Positions 8,099 to 17,543 of a DNA stretch of 64,000 bases are shown here, piece by piece. Position numbers and translations under genes: made by a program. The notes beneath the pieces were generated by a model that saw only the letters and a program-made list of their open reading frames with translations, did no database searches and was not told the origin of the DNA. This DNA is from Bacillota bacterium. Lineage in GTDB: Bacteria > Bacillota_I > Bacilli_A > Erysipelotrichales > Erysipelotrichaceae. The stretch is taken from the NCBI GenBank assembly GCA_023388995.1, contig JAEWFD010000026.1, positions 1 to 64,000 of the forward strand, written 5' to 3'. Numbering within the stretch: position 1 is the first letter of the stretch; each line of letters starts with the position of its first letter.

Positions 8099-8127
8099 AT
8101 TATATGTTTGTTTATCCGCAAATGCAA
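8099..8127 (-). promoter_or_regulatory. Promoter of the 7475-8077 lipoprotein gene
   Basis: Minus strand: -35 TTGCAT (8122-8127), 17-bp spacer, -10 TATAAT (8099-8104), close ahead of AAGGAGG. Confidence 0.7.
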
Positions 8128-8169
8128 CGAAATCGTATTATGCAAGATTTTGCTTGAATGATCGAAACG

Positions 8170-8194
8170 CAAAAGAAAACGGTCATTTGACCGC
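8170..8194 (-). terminator. Terminator of the fatty-acid operon
   Basis: Minus strand CGGTCA-aa-TGACCG followed by TTTTCTTTT, 13 nt past the fabZ stop. It marks the end of the acpP-to-fabZ transcription unit. Confidence 0.8.
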
Positions 8195-8206
8195 ATCTAT
8201 AAATAA

Positions 8207-8632
8207 TTATTCCACACCAAACATCAATTCTCCTTCACAGGCTAATTCTTCCCCGACAAACGCCTTGGCACTCGCAAAGCCGATGCCGCCACGCATTGCC
8301 GTCAGCTCGACTTGCAGCCGCAATACATCTCCGGGGATCACTTGGCGGCGGAAACGAGCTTTATTAATCCCGGCAAAATAGGCTATTTTGCCGCGGTACT
8401 CCGGCAGCGACAAGAGCAGCACAGCTCCTGTTTGTGCCAATGCCTCCACAATTAAAACACCGGGAAATACATGCTTGCTTGGAAAATGCCCCATGAATGG
8501 CATTTCATTGACACTGATACATTTGCGGCCCACGATATATTTGCCGTCTTCTAGCTCATCAATCGCATCCACTAATAAAAAGGGATAGCGATGCGGTATA
8601 ATTTCCTGAATTTGATTGCTGTTATAGATCAT
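8207..8632 (-). CDS. fabZ: 3-hydroxyacyl-[acyl-carrier-protein] dehydratase FabZ
   Basis: A 141-residue hot-dog-fold dehydratase that turns 3-hydroxyacyl-ACP into trans-2-enoyl-ACP. The catalytic pair is His49 in MGHFP and Glu63 in IVEALAQTGA. The start (GTGGG about 6 nt upstream) overlaps the end of fabF by 11 bp, implying coupling. It is the last gene of the operon and is followed by a terminator. No fabM or fabA homologue is in the window, so how unsaturated acids are made cannot be seen here. Confidence 0.97.
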   Translation of the reverse strand: MIYNSNQIQEIIPHRYPFLLVDAIDELEDGKYIVGRKCISVNEMPFMGHFPSKHVFPGVLIVEALAQTGAVLLLSLPEYRGKIAYFAGINKARFRRQVIPGDVLRLQVELTAMRGGIGFASAKAFVGEELACEGELMFGVE

Positions 8633-9863
8633 ATTGTTCCCACCGTTTCAAAATAATCGAAGCATTATGCCCGCCAAAGCCCAAGGAATTCGACATGACA
8701 TAATTCATCGCCAATGGCTTTCCGGTATTCGCGATGATTTCCAAATCACATTCCGGATCAAAGGTTTCATGATGAATAGTTGCCGGAGCAAATTGGTCTT
8801 CCAGTGCCTTAATGCAGAAAATGGCCTCTACCGCACCGCTGGCCCCCAGCAGATGACCGGTGTGTGATTTGGTAGATGACATGCTCAATCTTGCTGCATG
8901 AGCACCAAATGCCAGTTTCACCGCTTTCGTTTCCGTTTTGTCATTCAGCGGCGTACTGGTTCCATGAGCGTTGATATAAGAAATCGCATCCGGCATCAAC
9001 CCTGCATCCGCGAGTGCCTGCTTCATTGCTGCTGCACCGCCGCTGCCATCTTCAACAGGCGCTGTAATATGATGGGCATCACAAGTAGAGCCATAGCCTA
9101 GCACTTCCGCATAGATAGTTGCTCCCCGGGTTTTCGCGTGTTCCAATTCTTCCAGCACCAAAATTCCGGCACCCTCTCCCATGACAAAACCGCTGCGCTT
9201 GGCATCAAAAGGAATGCTTGCTCGTGCTGGATCGTCACTTTCGCAAAGGGCCCGCATGGATTGAAACCCGGCAACAGCAAGTGGCGTAATGGATGCTTCG
9301 CTGCCGCCTGCCAGCACCATATCCAGATAACCATCCCTGATTTTATGGAATGCTTCACCAATTGCACTGGTGCCAGCAGCACATGCTGTAACTACACTTG
9401 CACAATGACCTTTGGCATGATGGTCAATGGCAACTTGGCCCGCTGCCAAGTTTATCAACGACATCGGAATAAAATAAGGAGAAACACGAGAAGCTCCCTT
9501 TTCCTGCAATGTATCTTCACAAACAGCTATCGTTTCAATACCACCAATGCCACTGCCCAAAATAACACCAAATTGCGCCTGTTTCTCTTCCTCAATGATT
9601 ACATCTTTCATTGCCTGCATCGCCGCAATGCGGGCAAATTGGGTAAAGCGGTCATTGAATTTCAGTTCCCGCTTGGAAATATATTGCTCCATATCGAGAT
9701 CTTTCACTTCTGCCGCCAATTTAACACGATAACTATCCGTATCAAACCGGGTAATGAAATCAATCCCGCATTTATTTTGCTTGATATTCGACCATGCTTC
9801 TTCAACGGTATTCCCGACCGGACTGACAATGCCCATTCCTGTTACCACAACTCTTCGTTTCAT
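8622..9863 (-). CDS. fabF: 3-oxoacyl-[acyl-carrier-protein] synthase II
   Basis: A 413-residue condensing enzyme that elongates acyl-ACP with malonyl-ACP. The Cys-His-His triad is visible: Cys161 in VTACAAGTSA, His300 in INAHGTSTPLND and His337 in SHTGHLLGASG. The frame runs 39 codons further upstream, but MKRRVVVTGMG at 9863 is the family start and has AGGGAGG before it. It starts 11 nt after the fabG stop, in the usual fabD-fabG-fabF order. Confidence 0.98.
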   Translation of the reverse strand: MKRRVVVTGMGIVSPVGNTVEEAWSNIKQNKCGIDFITRFDTDSYRVKLAAEVKDLDMEQYISKRELKFNDRFTQFARIAAMQAMKDVIIEEEKQAQFGVILGSGIGGIETIAVCEDTLQEKGASRVSPYFIPMSLINLAAGQVAIDHHAKGHCASVVTACAAGTSAIGEAFHKIRDGYLDMVLAGGSEASITPLAVAGFQSMRALCESDDPARASIPFDAKRSGFVMGEGAGILVLEELEHAKTRGATIYAEVLGYGSTCDAHHITAPVEDGSGGAAAMKQALADAGLMPDAISYINAHGTSTPLNDKTETKAVKLAFGAHAARLSMSSTKSHTGHLLGASGAVEAIFCIKALEDQFAPATIHHETFDPECDLEIIANTGKPLAMNYVMSNSLGFGGHNASIILKRWEQYDL

Positions 9864-9873
9864 AATGTCCTCC

Positions 9874-10614
9874 CTACATAACCATGCCGCCATCCACATG
9901 GATGACTTGCCCGGTAATATAACTAGCATGATCGCTGACCAAAAAGGCAACAAGATGCGCAACATCCTGCGGCTTGCCAAATGTTTGCAGCGGAATTGCT
10001 TTTTGAATCTGTTCTTTCATCTCTTCGCTGATCGCATCGCTCATATCCGAGCTGATATAACCCGGTGCAATCGCATTGACACGAATCTTGCGGGAAGCGA
10101 GTTCCTTTGCCATTGCTTTGGTCATCCCGATCATCCCCGCCTTGCTGGCAGCATAATTCACCTGACCTGCATTTCCTGTAACACCAACCACTGAAGAAAT
10201 GTTCACGATCACCCCGCTGCGCTGTTTCATCATCAGGCGCGTGACTGCTTTTGCACATAGAAAACTGCCTTTCATATTGATATCCACCACTTGGTCAAAG
10301 TCTTCTTCGCTCATGCGCATCAAGAGTTTATCCTTTGTGATGCCCGCATTATTCACGAGTACATCGATACGGCCCCATTTGCTTACTGCTGCGTTGATCA
10401 TTGCTTCTACTTGACCAGCATCGGAAACATCGCACTGATAGGTCAGTGCCTGAACATCCATTGTTTCGCAATGCTGCGCCAGCTTTGCAGCTTGTTCGCT
10501 GCTGCCGCGGTAATTAATCACAACATGGTAACCCTGACTGGCTAGTTCTTCGGTAACAGCCCGGCCAATCCCGCGGGCGCCGCCGGTGATGATCGCTACT
10601 TTAGATGTTTCCAT
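9874..10614 (-). CDS. fabG: 3-oxoacyl-[acyl-carrier-protein] reductase
   Basis: A 246-residue short-chain dehydrogenase that reduces 3-oxoacyl-ACP with NADPH. The cofactor motif GGARGIG is at 11-17, the NNAG motif at 88-91, and the Ser-Tyr-Lys triad is Ser141, Tyr154 and Lys158 (YAASK). It ends with HVDGGMVM as FabG proteins do. GGAGG lies 6 nt before the ATG, and the start overlaps the fabD stop by 14 bp. Confidence 0.97.
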   Translation of the reverse strand: METSKVAIITGGARGIGRAVTEELASQGYHVVINYRGSSEQAAKLAQHCETMDVQALTYQCDVSDAGQVEAMINAAVSKWGRIDVLVNNAGITKDKLLMRMSEEDFDQVVDINMKGSFLCAKAVTRLMMKQRSGVIVNISSVVGVTGNAGQVNYAASKAGMIGMTKAMAKELASRKIRVNAIAPGYISSDMSDAISEEMKEQIQKAIPLQTFGKPQDVAHLVAFLVSDHASYITGQVIHVDGGMVM

Positions 10615-11518
10615 AAACAGCCTCCTTCAGCTTTTGCATAGACTCCATGGTATCTGCCTTGTATATGATTGCATCCGGCGCAATTTTCTTCACGAAACCT
10701 GACAAAGCAGTTCCCGGGCCAATTTCAATAAACCGGGTTACGCCCTGATCCAGCAGATAGCGAATTGACTGTTCAAAGAGCACCGGAGAACAAATCTGTT
10801 TTTCCAGCAGCTCCTTGATCCCAGTTGTTTCTATCTGTCCGCTGACATTGAAAACAACAGGCACTTCCGGCGTATGCAATTGGTAATCACCCAGTACTGC
10901 TTGCAGCTGTTTGCTTGCTGTTGTCAGCAACGAGGAATGAAAGGCACCGCTCACTGCAAGCGGCAATACGCGACGGGCACCACGAGCCAGACATAGCTCT
11001 TTTGCTTGCGCCAAAGCCTCTAGTTCTCCTGAAATGACAATTTGCCCCGGGCAATTATAATTGGCAATCTCGCAGACTCCTGTGACTTGCACGCAAATCT
11101 CTGCTATCGTACTTGCATCCAGCTGCAAGACTGCCATCATTCCCGTGGTGTTTGCAGGAAGAGCCTCCGCCATCAGTTTCCCCCGGCGGAATACCAGCAT
11201 CTGCGCATCCTGATAAGACAGCACACCTGCAAAAGCTAAAGCGCTATATTCACCAAGACTTAATCCGCATACATAGTCCGGTTTGATCCAGGCTTTCAAA
11301 ACAGAAGCAATCGCAAGGGATGTAGTAAGCAGCGCAGGCTGCGCATATGTCGTATCCGCCAGCAAGTTCTGCGCATCAGTGAAGCATACTTCTGTCAAGT
11401 CAAATGGCAAGGTTTCATTGTGGTACAGTTCTTTGCTAACTGCTCCAGCCTCATACAAGTCTTTGCCCATGCCCGCATATTGCGAGCCCTGCCCGGCAAA
11501 TAAAAATGCTGTTTTCAT
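10601..11518 (-). CDS. fabD: Malonyl CoA-acyl carrier protein transacylase
   Basis: A 305-residue transacylase that loads malonyl groups onto ACP. Motifs: FAGQGSQ at 7-13, nucleophile Ser87 in GLSLGEYSAL, Arg112 and catalytic His194 in SGAFHSS. The ATG overlaps the stop of the preceding gene (ATGA) and has GGAGGTG upstream. Confidence 0.97.
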   Translation of the reverse strand: MKTAFLFAGQGSQYAGMGKDLYEAGAVSKELYHNETLPFDLTEVCFTDAQNLLADTTYAQPALLTTSLAIASVLKAWIKPDYVCGLSLGEYSALAFAGVLSYQDAQMLVFRRGKLMAEALPANTTGMMAVLQLDASTIAEICVQVTGVCEIANYNCPGQIVISGELEALAQAKELCLARGARRVLPLAVSGAFHSSLLTTASKQLQAVLGDYQLHTPEVPVVFNVSGQIETTGIKELLEKQICSPVLFEQSIRYLLDQGVTRFIEIGPGTALSGFVKKIAPDAIIYKADTMESMQKLKEAVYGNI

Positions 11519-12597
11519 GCATTCACCTCCTGCTTTCCAAGTAATTGCTCAATGACATCATGAACCGTTGTCATATGGGTAATCCGATAGGCATTGCTTC
11601 CCACAAAGACCAGTCCATAATCCACATTCCCTTTGGCACTCTGAATGAGTGCTTCACTGATGCAGTACGGCGTATCCAGCGGATTGCAGGGCGTCAGGCA
11701 CTTCAAGCAATTAGGAACTGAAACATTTCCCCGTTCGCGCACTCGCTTGACAAAAGGATTCACCAAGGCGCGTCCCGGAAAGCCAGCCGGGCTGTGCACC
11801 AATTCGATATCAGATTGTTTGGAAGCAATGATCATCTGCTTGAAGGCATCTGCTGCGTCACATTCCACGGTAGGAATAAAGCGTGTCCCCAATTGCACAC
11901 CGCTTGCTCCGGCCGCTAAGATCTCCATGACATCGGCATGGTCAAAAATACCGCCGCCAGCAAATACCGGGATCGTTGTTTCAAACAACTCTGCATAATG
12001 ACACGTAACCTGAACCACTTCCGTTACAATTTCAGCCAGGGACTGCGCGCTGTGGGCTGCCATCTGATCTTTGGAAAAGCCTAGATGACCACCAGCTTCG
12101 CTTCCTTCCACAACAATGAAATCCGGCAAGCGATGGTGTCTGACAGACCATGCCTTGCAAATCAGTTCTGCTGCCTTTTTGGAGGAAACAATGACGGCCA
12201 AGGCAATTTCCGGATCTTCCACATACTTAGGCAAGTCCAGTGGTAATCCAGCTCCGGAAACAATGACATCCGGTTTCGCCTTAGCTGCACAACGCACGAT
12301 GGCTTCATACTCCCGCGCCGCGGCCATGACATTAATCGCCAGCAGCCCTTTTCCTTGGGATAAGGCTCTTGCTTGCGCACATTCTTCTGCGAGTGCCTCA
12401 CAGTTGGCAAGCAACGGGTTTTGCCGGAAGTTTGGTTTGCGATATCCGGGATGGGCAGCCGATATCGTTCCCATTGCGCCTTCTTTCATCACACTGCCAG
12501 CCAGGGAAGACAGGGAAATGCCCACGCCCATGCCTCCTTGGATCACGGGAACTTCCAATACTTTCCCGCGGATGGTGACTGGTGCCATTACAGACAT
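11515..12597 (-). CDS. Nitronate monooxygenase/FabK-like flavin oxidoreductase
   Basis: A 360-residue FMN-dependent TIM-barrel protein of the nitronate monooxygenase (2-nitropropane dioxygenase) superfamily. It has IQGGMGVGIS near the N-terminus, the histidine in EGSEAGGHLG, an FMN phosphate-binding region AGGGIFDHADV and QLGTRF. Near the C-terminus is a Cys cluster CLKCLTPCNPLDTPYC absent from the neighbouring FabK, typical of a distinct clade. It lies between fabK and fabD with short overlaps on both sides, so it is made with the fatty-acid enzymes. It may be an accessory reductase or detoxify nitronates; its substrate is not predictable from sequence. Confidence 0.85.
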   Translation of the reverse strand: MSVMAPVTIRGKVLEVPVIQGGMGVGISLSSLAGSVMKEGAMGTISAAHPGYRKPNFRQNPLLANCEALAEECAQARALSQGKGLLAINVMAAAREYEAIVRCAAKAKPDVIVSGAGLPLDLPKYVEDPEIALAVIVSSKKAAELICKAWSVRHHRLPDFIVVEGSEAGGHLGFSKDQMAAHSAQSLAEIVTEVVQVTCHYAELFETTIPVFAGGGIFDHADVMEILAAGASGVQLGTRFIPTVECDAADAFKQMIIASKQSDIELVHSPAGFPGRALVNPFVKRVRERGNVSVPNCLKCLTPCNPLDTPYCISEALIQSAKGNVDYGLVFVGSNAYRITHMTTVHDVIEQLLGKQEVNA

Positions 12598-13529
12598 GTG
12601 TGCTTCTCCTGCAAAAAAAGGAGTTCCTCTTTCGCTTCACTCATGATAGAGGACAATATTTCAGCCAGTGTACGCTCACTTCTGCACATCCCGGCTACTT
12701 GGCCCATCATCACCGATCCTCGTTTCATATCCCCGTCAAACACCGCTTTGCGCAGTGCACCTAACGTCAAACGTTCCAGTTCTTCTTTGCTGGCCAGCTG
12801 CCGTTCCAAGCCGATATATTCCTGCGCCATTTGATTTTTATAAATCCGTACCGGCACCCCTGCGAAGCGCCCGGTGACAACGGTATCGGTATCCTTGGCT
12901 TTGAGCACTGTTTGCTTATAATTCTCATGAATCGGACATTCTTTGGCAACCAGCAAGCATGTACCGATTTGCACACCAATTGCTCCCAGTGATAATGCGG
13001 CATTAAACTGTCTGCCTGAGGCAATGCCTCCTGCCGCGATTACAGGAATGGAAACAGCATCCACGACTTGCGGAACAAGGGCCATTGTTGTTAGCTCGCC
13101 AACATGTCCGCCGGACTCCGTTCCTTCCACAATCAGCGCATCTACACCGCATTGTTCAAGACGTCTTGCTAAGCCGACGCTGGGAACAACCGGAAATACT
13201 TTGATCCCTGCCTGTTTCAATCCTTCTACATAAGGTGCCGGATTGCCGGCTCCGGTGGTTACCATCGTAACTTTTTCTTCCATAATCACATCAAAGATTT
13301 CCTTTGTATATGGATTCATCATCATCACATTGACCCCGAACGGCTTGTCTGTCAAAGTCTTGCACAGACGAATGGCTGCTCTCGTTTCTTCGGGATTCAT
13401 TGCACCCGTGGCAATAATGCCTAATCCTCCCGCATTGCTTACACTAGCCGCAAACTGCGGTGTTGCGATATTGGCCATCGCCCCCTGGATAATGGGATAT
13501 CGAATATTCAATAGTTCATGTAACAGCAT
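12588..13529 (-). CDS. fabK: Enoyl-[acyl-carrier-protein] reductase II, FabK
   Basis: A 313-residue FMN enzyme that reduces trans-2-enoyl-ACP, the last step of each elongation cycle. It has the N-terminal YPIIQGAMANIA, VEGTESGGHVG with catalytic-region His142, AAGGIASGRQ and GVQIGTCLL. Its operon position (after fabH, before fabD) matches the FabK of streptococci. No FabI or FabL is seen, so FabK is probably the working enoyl reductase, which in known cases brings insensitivity to triclosan. AAGGAGAG precedes the ATG. Confidence 0.95.
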   Translation of the reverse strand: MLLHELLNIRYPIIQGAMANIATPQFAASVSNAGGLGIIATGAMNPEETRAAIRLCKTLTDKPFGVNVMMMNPYTKEIFDVIMEEKVTMVTTGAGNPAPYVEGLKQAGIKVFPVVPSVGLARRLEQCGVDALIVEGTESGGHVGELTTMALVPQVVDAVSIPVIAAGGIASGRQFNAALSLGAIGVQIGTCLLVAKECPIHENYKQTVLKAKDTDTVVTGRFAGVPVRIYKNQMAQEYIGLERQLASKEELERLTLGALRKAVFDGDMKRGSVMMGQVAGMCRSERTLAEILSSIMSEAKEELLFLQEKHTCL

Positions 13530-13545
13530 GTTGTCTCTCCTTTGC

Positions 13546-14517
13546 TTATAATTCCAGATACGTTGTACCCCAAGTCAATCCGGCACCAAACCCAACTAAG
13601 ATTATTTTCATGTCAGGATGAATTCGCTGATTGGCTTGCAAGGTCGCAAAGGCAATGGCTACGCTGGCTGCGGAGGTATTGCCATATTCTTGCAGATTGA
13701 GGAAGATTTGTTCTTCCCGGATATGATATTTGCGCATCACGCTTTGAATAATGCGTACATTTGCTTGATGCGGAATCACTAAGTCAATGTCGCTGATTTC
13801 TTGCTTGGCAGCAGTCAGAATGCGGTCCATGCAATGCATCATGGCATCCACTGCAAAGCGGAACACCTCGGGACCATCCATCGATAGATAGTGCTGCTCC
13901 GGTTTCGCATTCGTAAATTTCGGACGAGCTGCAAGAGCAGGAGCTTGTAATACCGCAGCATTTCCGCGGCTGCCATGATAATGGGCATAACGCTTGATCG
14001 GCATCCCGGTTGTGGTGCTAAGCAGCAGTGCCCCTGCGCCATCGCCAAATAAAATGCTGGTGCCGCGATCCTCCCAATTTAATACCTTGCTCATCACTTC
14101 GGCACCGATTACAAGTGCATTGCGGTACTGTTTGCTCTCCAGCATCGCCATCACTACTTGGAGGGAATACAGAAACCCCGAACAGGCAGCATTGATATCG
14201 AATGCCATTACTTGCTGATTGTTTAAGCCTAAGCGTTCCTGCACCAGACAGGCACAAGACGGTGTAAAATAATCCGGTGTCATGGTCGCAACAACGATCA
14301 AGTCAATCTCTTCTTTCGCCATGCTGGACATCGTCAGTGCATTGTGCGCCGCAAGACATGCCAGATCCACCGTACTTTGGTTGTCGCTGATAAATCTTGA
14401 GGCAATGCCTGTCCGCGAATAAATCCAGTCATGGCTGGTATCCATGATCGTGCTTAATTCATCATTGGTTACTTTTTGGGCAGCTTTTCCAACGCCGCTG
14501 CCGGCAATGTAAATCAT
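13546..14517 (-). CDS. fabH: 3-oxoacyl-[acyl-carrier-protein] synthase III
   Basis: A 323-residue initiating condensing enzyme that joins acyl-CoA to malonyl-ACP. The Cys-His-Asn triad is Cys112 in NAACSGFLYS, His250 in IPHQANVRI and Asn280 in YGNTSAAS. Its ATG overlaps the accA stop in ATGA. Feedback by long-chain acyl-ACP and FabT-type control would be expected from the operon. Confidence 0.97.
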   Translation of the reverse strand: MIYIAGSGVGKAAQKVTNDELSTIMDTSHDWIYSRTGIASRFISDNQSTVDLACLAAHNALTMSSMAKEEIDLIVVATMTPDYFTPSCACLVQERLGLNNQQVMAFDINAACSGFLYSLQVVMAMLESKQYRNALVIGAEVMSKVLNWEDRGTSILFGDGAGALLLSTTTGMPIKRYAHYHGSRGNAAVLQAPALAARPKFTNAKPEQHYLSMDGPEVFRFAVDAMMHCMDRILTAAKQEISDIDLVIPHQANVRIIQSVMRKYHIREEQIFLNLQEYGNTSAASVAIAFATLQANQRIHPDMKIILVGFGAGLTWGTTYLEL

Positions 14518-15326
14518 AAGCCGATCCTCCGATATTTCTGATACCTTTCTTTTAACAAGACAGGTTCTTTTTTAGTTTTCAACAGATGCAGCTGCTCATA
14601 TAAATACCGATCCAGCTGTTTCAATACAAATGCCAGTTCACTCTCTACACCGCCGGCTGGCTCATGGATGATCTCATCCACGATTCCTTTGGCATGAAGG
14701 TCTTGCGCCGTCAATTCCATCAACGATGCAGCCTCTTCTGCTCTGCTGCCATCTTTCCATAAAATTGAAGCAAATCCTTCCGGTGAAAGAATTGAATAAA
14801 TGGCATGTTCGAGCATGATGATGCGATCCCCTACACTAAGGGCCAAAGCACCTCCGCTGCCTCCTTCCGAGAGGACAACACTGATGATTGGGGTACGCAA
14901 ACCGGCAAACAAATGCAGACACTCGGCGATGGCGTTTGCTTGCCCGCGTTCTTCCGCACCTTTTCCCGGATAGGCACCTGCTGTATCCACAAGGGTTATA
15001 ATCGGCCGCTGAAATTTTTCTGCCTGCTTCGCCAGCCGCATTACTTTGCGGTATCCTTCGGGATGCATCATCCCAAAATTCCGCTTCATATTTTCTTCTA
15101 CATCACAACCCTTTGCTTGCGCCAGTACCGTAACGGGCATGTCATGAAACCAGCCAATGCCGCCGACAAGTGCTCCATCATCGCCATAAACGCGATCCCC
15201 ATGGAATTCCTGAAAGCCCGGAAAGAGGCCAGCTATATACGCCATTGCCTTCGCCCGCTTCGGACTGCGGGCAATGCATACCTGATCCCAGGCTGTTAAG
15301 GTTGCTTGTTTGATCTGCTCGTTCAT
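14514..15326 (-). CDS. accA: Acetyl-CoA carboxylase carboxyltransferase subunit alpha
   Basis: A 270-residue subunit that, with AccD, moves the carboxyl group from biotin to acetyl-CoA to give malonyl-CoA. Crotonase-like segments VDTAGAYPGKGAEERGQ and LSEGGSGGALALSVGD are visible. It overlaps accD by 4 bp (ATGA) and has AAGGAG 8 nt before the ATG. It is slightly shorter than the E. coli protein but within the Gram-positive range. Confidence 0.96.
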   Translation of the reverse strand: MNEQIKQATLTAWDQVCIARSPKRAKAMAYIAGLFPGFQEFHGDRVYGDDGALVGGIGWFHDMPVTVLAQAKGCDVEENMKRNFGMMHPEGYRKVMRLAKQAEKFQRPIITLVDTAGAYPGKGAEERGQANAIAECLHLFAGLRTPIISVVLSEGGSGGALALSVGDRIIMLEHAIYSILSPEGFASILWKDGSRAEEAASLMELTAQDLHAKGIVDEIIHEPAGGVESELAFVLKQLDRYLYEQLHLLKTKKEPVLLKERYQKYRRIGL

Positions 15327-16192
15327 TGGCTGCTCCTTTCATGCAAGGCAAGCAAGGCGGATAGTCTTTCCCGCATCTGCTGGCGCGTCACAATCTGATC
15401 GATGAACCCATGTTCCAGTTGAAAGTTTGCTGTCTGAAATTCATCAGGCAGGCTTTCATGAATGGTTTTCTCAATGACCCGTCGTCCTGCGAAGCCAATG
15501 AGAGCCTGCGGTTCCGCAAGCGTAATATCGCCCAAGCTGGCAAAGCTGGCACTTACTCCTCCCGTTGTCGGATGCGTGAGCACCGCAATATACAAGCCTC
15601 CAGCTTGCTGAAATTTGGACAGGGCGCTGCTGGTTTTCACCATTTGGAAAAGGGAAATAATACCCTCTTGCATGCGGGCTCCGCCCGAGCAGCAAAACAA
15701 AATCAGAGGGCGTTTTCTTCCTTGCGCATATTCGATGAGCCGCGTCAGTTTTTCACCGACGATACTTCCCATGCTCCCCATCATGAAATAAGAATCCATC
15801 ACTCCGATGGCAACTTTCTTGCCGGAAATTCTGGCTTTCCCGCAAACAACGGCATCTTTTAAACTTGTTTGCTCTTGATTCTCTTGCAGTTTCTTGGCAT
15901 AACCCGGAAAAACAGGCTGCTTCAGTTCCAAGTTCGCAAATAACTCTGTAAAACTCTGCGGATCTACGATTTGATCCAGACGTTCCATGGCGTGCAGGCG
16001 GTGGTGATGACCGCAAGCCGGACATACCATCAAATTGGCTTGAAAGTCATGGACACTGTGTTTGCTTGCACATGCTTCGCATTCTTTTGTTTGATAGCGC
16101 GGATCATCTTTTCTCACCAACGTTATTTCCTGCCGCCGAAAGGCCTTGAAAATATCCAGTTTTTCCCGCCGTGCTTTAAACAACTCCTGCAT
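15323..16192 (-). CDS. accD: Acetyl-CoA carboxylase carboxyltransferase subunit beta
   Basis: A 289-residue subunit with an N-terminal four-Cys zinc ribbon (CEAC at about 38 and CPAC at about 58) and the carboxyltransferase core CSGGARMQEGI, THPTTGGVSASFA and LIGFAGRRVIE. It starts within the last codons of accC (17-bp overlap) and has GAGGAG about 10 nt upstream, so accC and accD are translationally linked. Confidence 0.96.
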   Translation of the reverse strand: MQELFKARREKLDIFKAFRRQEITLVRKDDPRYQTKECEACASKHSVHDFQANLMVCPACGHHHRLHAMERLDQIVDPQSFTELFANLELKQPVFPGYAKKLQENQEQTSLKDAVVCGKARISGKKVAIGVMDSYFMMGSMGSIVGEKLTRLIEYAQGRKRPLILFCCSGGARMQEGIISLFQMVKTSSALSKFQQAGGLYIAVLTHPTTGGVSASFASLGDITLAEPQALIGFAGRRVIEKTIHESLPDEFQTANFQLEHGFIDQIVTRQQMRERLSALLALHERSSQ

Positions 16193-17543
16193 TTGCTTTC
16201 ATCTCCTCTACCAATGCTGCAATCGTCTTGGTATGATATTTCCCATCAACCACAGCTCCTTGGTGCAATAACAGATATTGAAATTCCAGATTGGTTTTTA
16301 CTCCGTCAATCATGAGTTCTTCCAGCGCTGCTCGCATCTTCTTGATGCATTCCAGTCTTGAAGGGGCACTCACAATCAGCTTTGCCAGCATACTGTCATA
16401 GAAAGGCGGAATGCTGTATCCTTGGTACAAGGCACTATCGACACGGACTCCCTTGCCTCCCGGAAAATGCAGAAACGAAACGGTTCCGCAAGCTGGTGCA
16501 AAATCTTGATCTACATCTTCCGCATTGATCCGGCATTCCATTGCATGACCAGTTATTTTGATGTCTTCCTGCTTCATGGCTAGGGGGATATGGGCAGCAA
16601 TTTTCAGCTGCAGTTTGATCAGATCCAAATTGGTGATCATCTCGGTAACGGGATGTTCGACCTGAATTCTCGTATTCATTTCAATAAAATAGTACGTTTG
16701 GTTCTGGTCAACCACAAATTCAATGGTTCCCACCGAATCATATCCTACAAACGCCGCTGCCTTGAGGGCATCTTGGTATAATTGTTGTTTCACATCATTT
16801 GCCAGGCTATGGCAAGGTGCTTCTTCCGTAATTTTTTGGTTTCTTCTTTGCAAAGAGCAATCCCGCTCAAAGGCATGCAGCACCTGCCCGAAATGATCCG
16901 CAATAATCTGCACTTCAATATGCTTTGGATTTACAATCAGCTTTTCCATATATACCTGGTCATCGCCAAAAGCTACTTTGGCTTCAGCTTTTGCGGCTGC
17001 ATATTGATCTTCCAGTTCTTCTTCTTGCTCAACGATGCGCATCCCTCTGCCACCCCCGCCGCTGGATGCTTTGATCAGCACAGGATATCCGATGCGTGCT
17101 GCTTCTTGTTTTGCCTGCATAACAGTATCCAAAACGCCGCTGCCCGGCACAACCGGGACCCCTGCCGCAATCATCAGCGATCTGGCTGTTGCTTTATTGC
17201 CCATCTGTTCAATCACTTCCGGACGTGGTCCCACAAAAATTAATCCCTGTTCTTGCACCAAGCGGGCAAACTGCGGATTTTCCGATAGAAAGCCGAAGCC
17301 CGGGTGAATGGCATTGCAGCCTGTCAACAGGGCAGCACTGATGATATTCGCCATATGCAAATAGCTGTTTTTTACTTGCTGGCTACCAACGCAAACGGCT
17401 TCATCTGCCAAAAGAACATGCAATGCGTCTTCATCAGCAGTAGAATAAATGGCAACTGTTTCAATTCCCATTTCCTTGCAGGCCCGTATAATCCGCACCG
17501 CAATCTCGCCGCGGTTGGCAATTAATAATTTCTTGATGATCAT
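16176..17543 (-). CDS. accC: Acetyl-CoA carboxylase, biotin carboxylase subunit
   Basis: A 455-residue ATP-grasp enzyme that carboxylates the biotin of AccB. The N-terminal KKLLIANRGEIAVRIIRAC, the glycine-rich ATP loop KASSGGGGRGM and the catalytic stretch EMNTRIQVEHPVTE are all complete. The start codon overlaps the accB stop (ATGA). Confidence 0.98.
   Translation of the reverse strand: MIIKKLLIANRGEIAVRIIRACKEMGIETVAIYSTADEDALHVLLADEAVCVGSQQVKNSYLHMANIISAALLTGCNAIHPGFGFLSENPQFARLVQEQGLIFVGPRPEVIEQMGNKATARSLMIAAGVPVVPGSGVLDTVMQAKQEAARIGYPVLIKASSGGGGRGMRIVEQEEELEDQYAAAKAEAKVAFGDDQVYMEKLIVNPKHIEVQIIADHFGQVLHAFERDCSLQRRNQKITEEAPCHSLANDVKQQLYQDALKAAAFVGYDSVGTIEFVVDQNQTYYFIEMNTRIQVEHPVTEMITNLDLIKLQLKIAAHIPLAMKQEDIKITGHAMECRINAEDVDQDFAPACGTVSFLHFPGGKGVRVDSALYQGYSIPPFYDSMLAKLIVSAPSRLECIKKMRAALEELMIDGVKTNLEFQYLLLHQGAVVDGKYHTKTIAALVEEMKANAGVV

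Noticed and set aside
9138..9881. Long plus-strand open frame opposite fabF
   Set aside because: It mirrors the codon pattern of fabF, has no ribosome-binding site and encodes no recognisable domain. The same holds for the plus-strand frames at 11645-13551 and 15410-15862.
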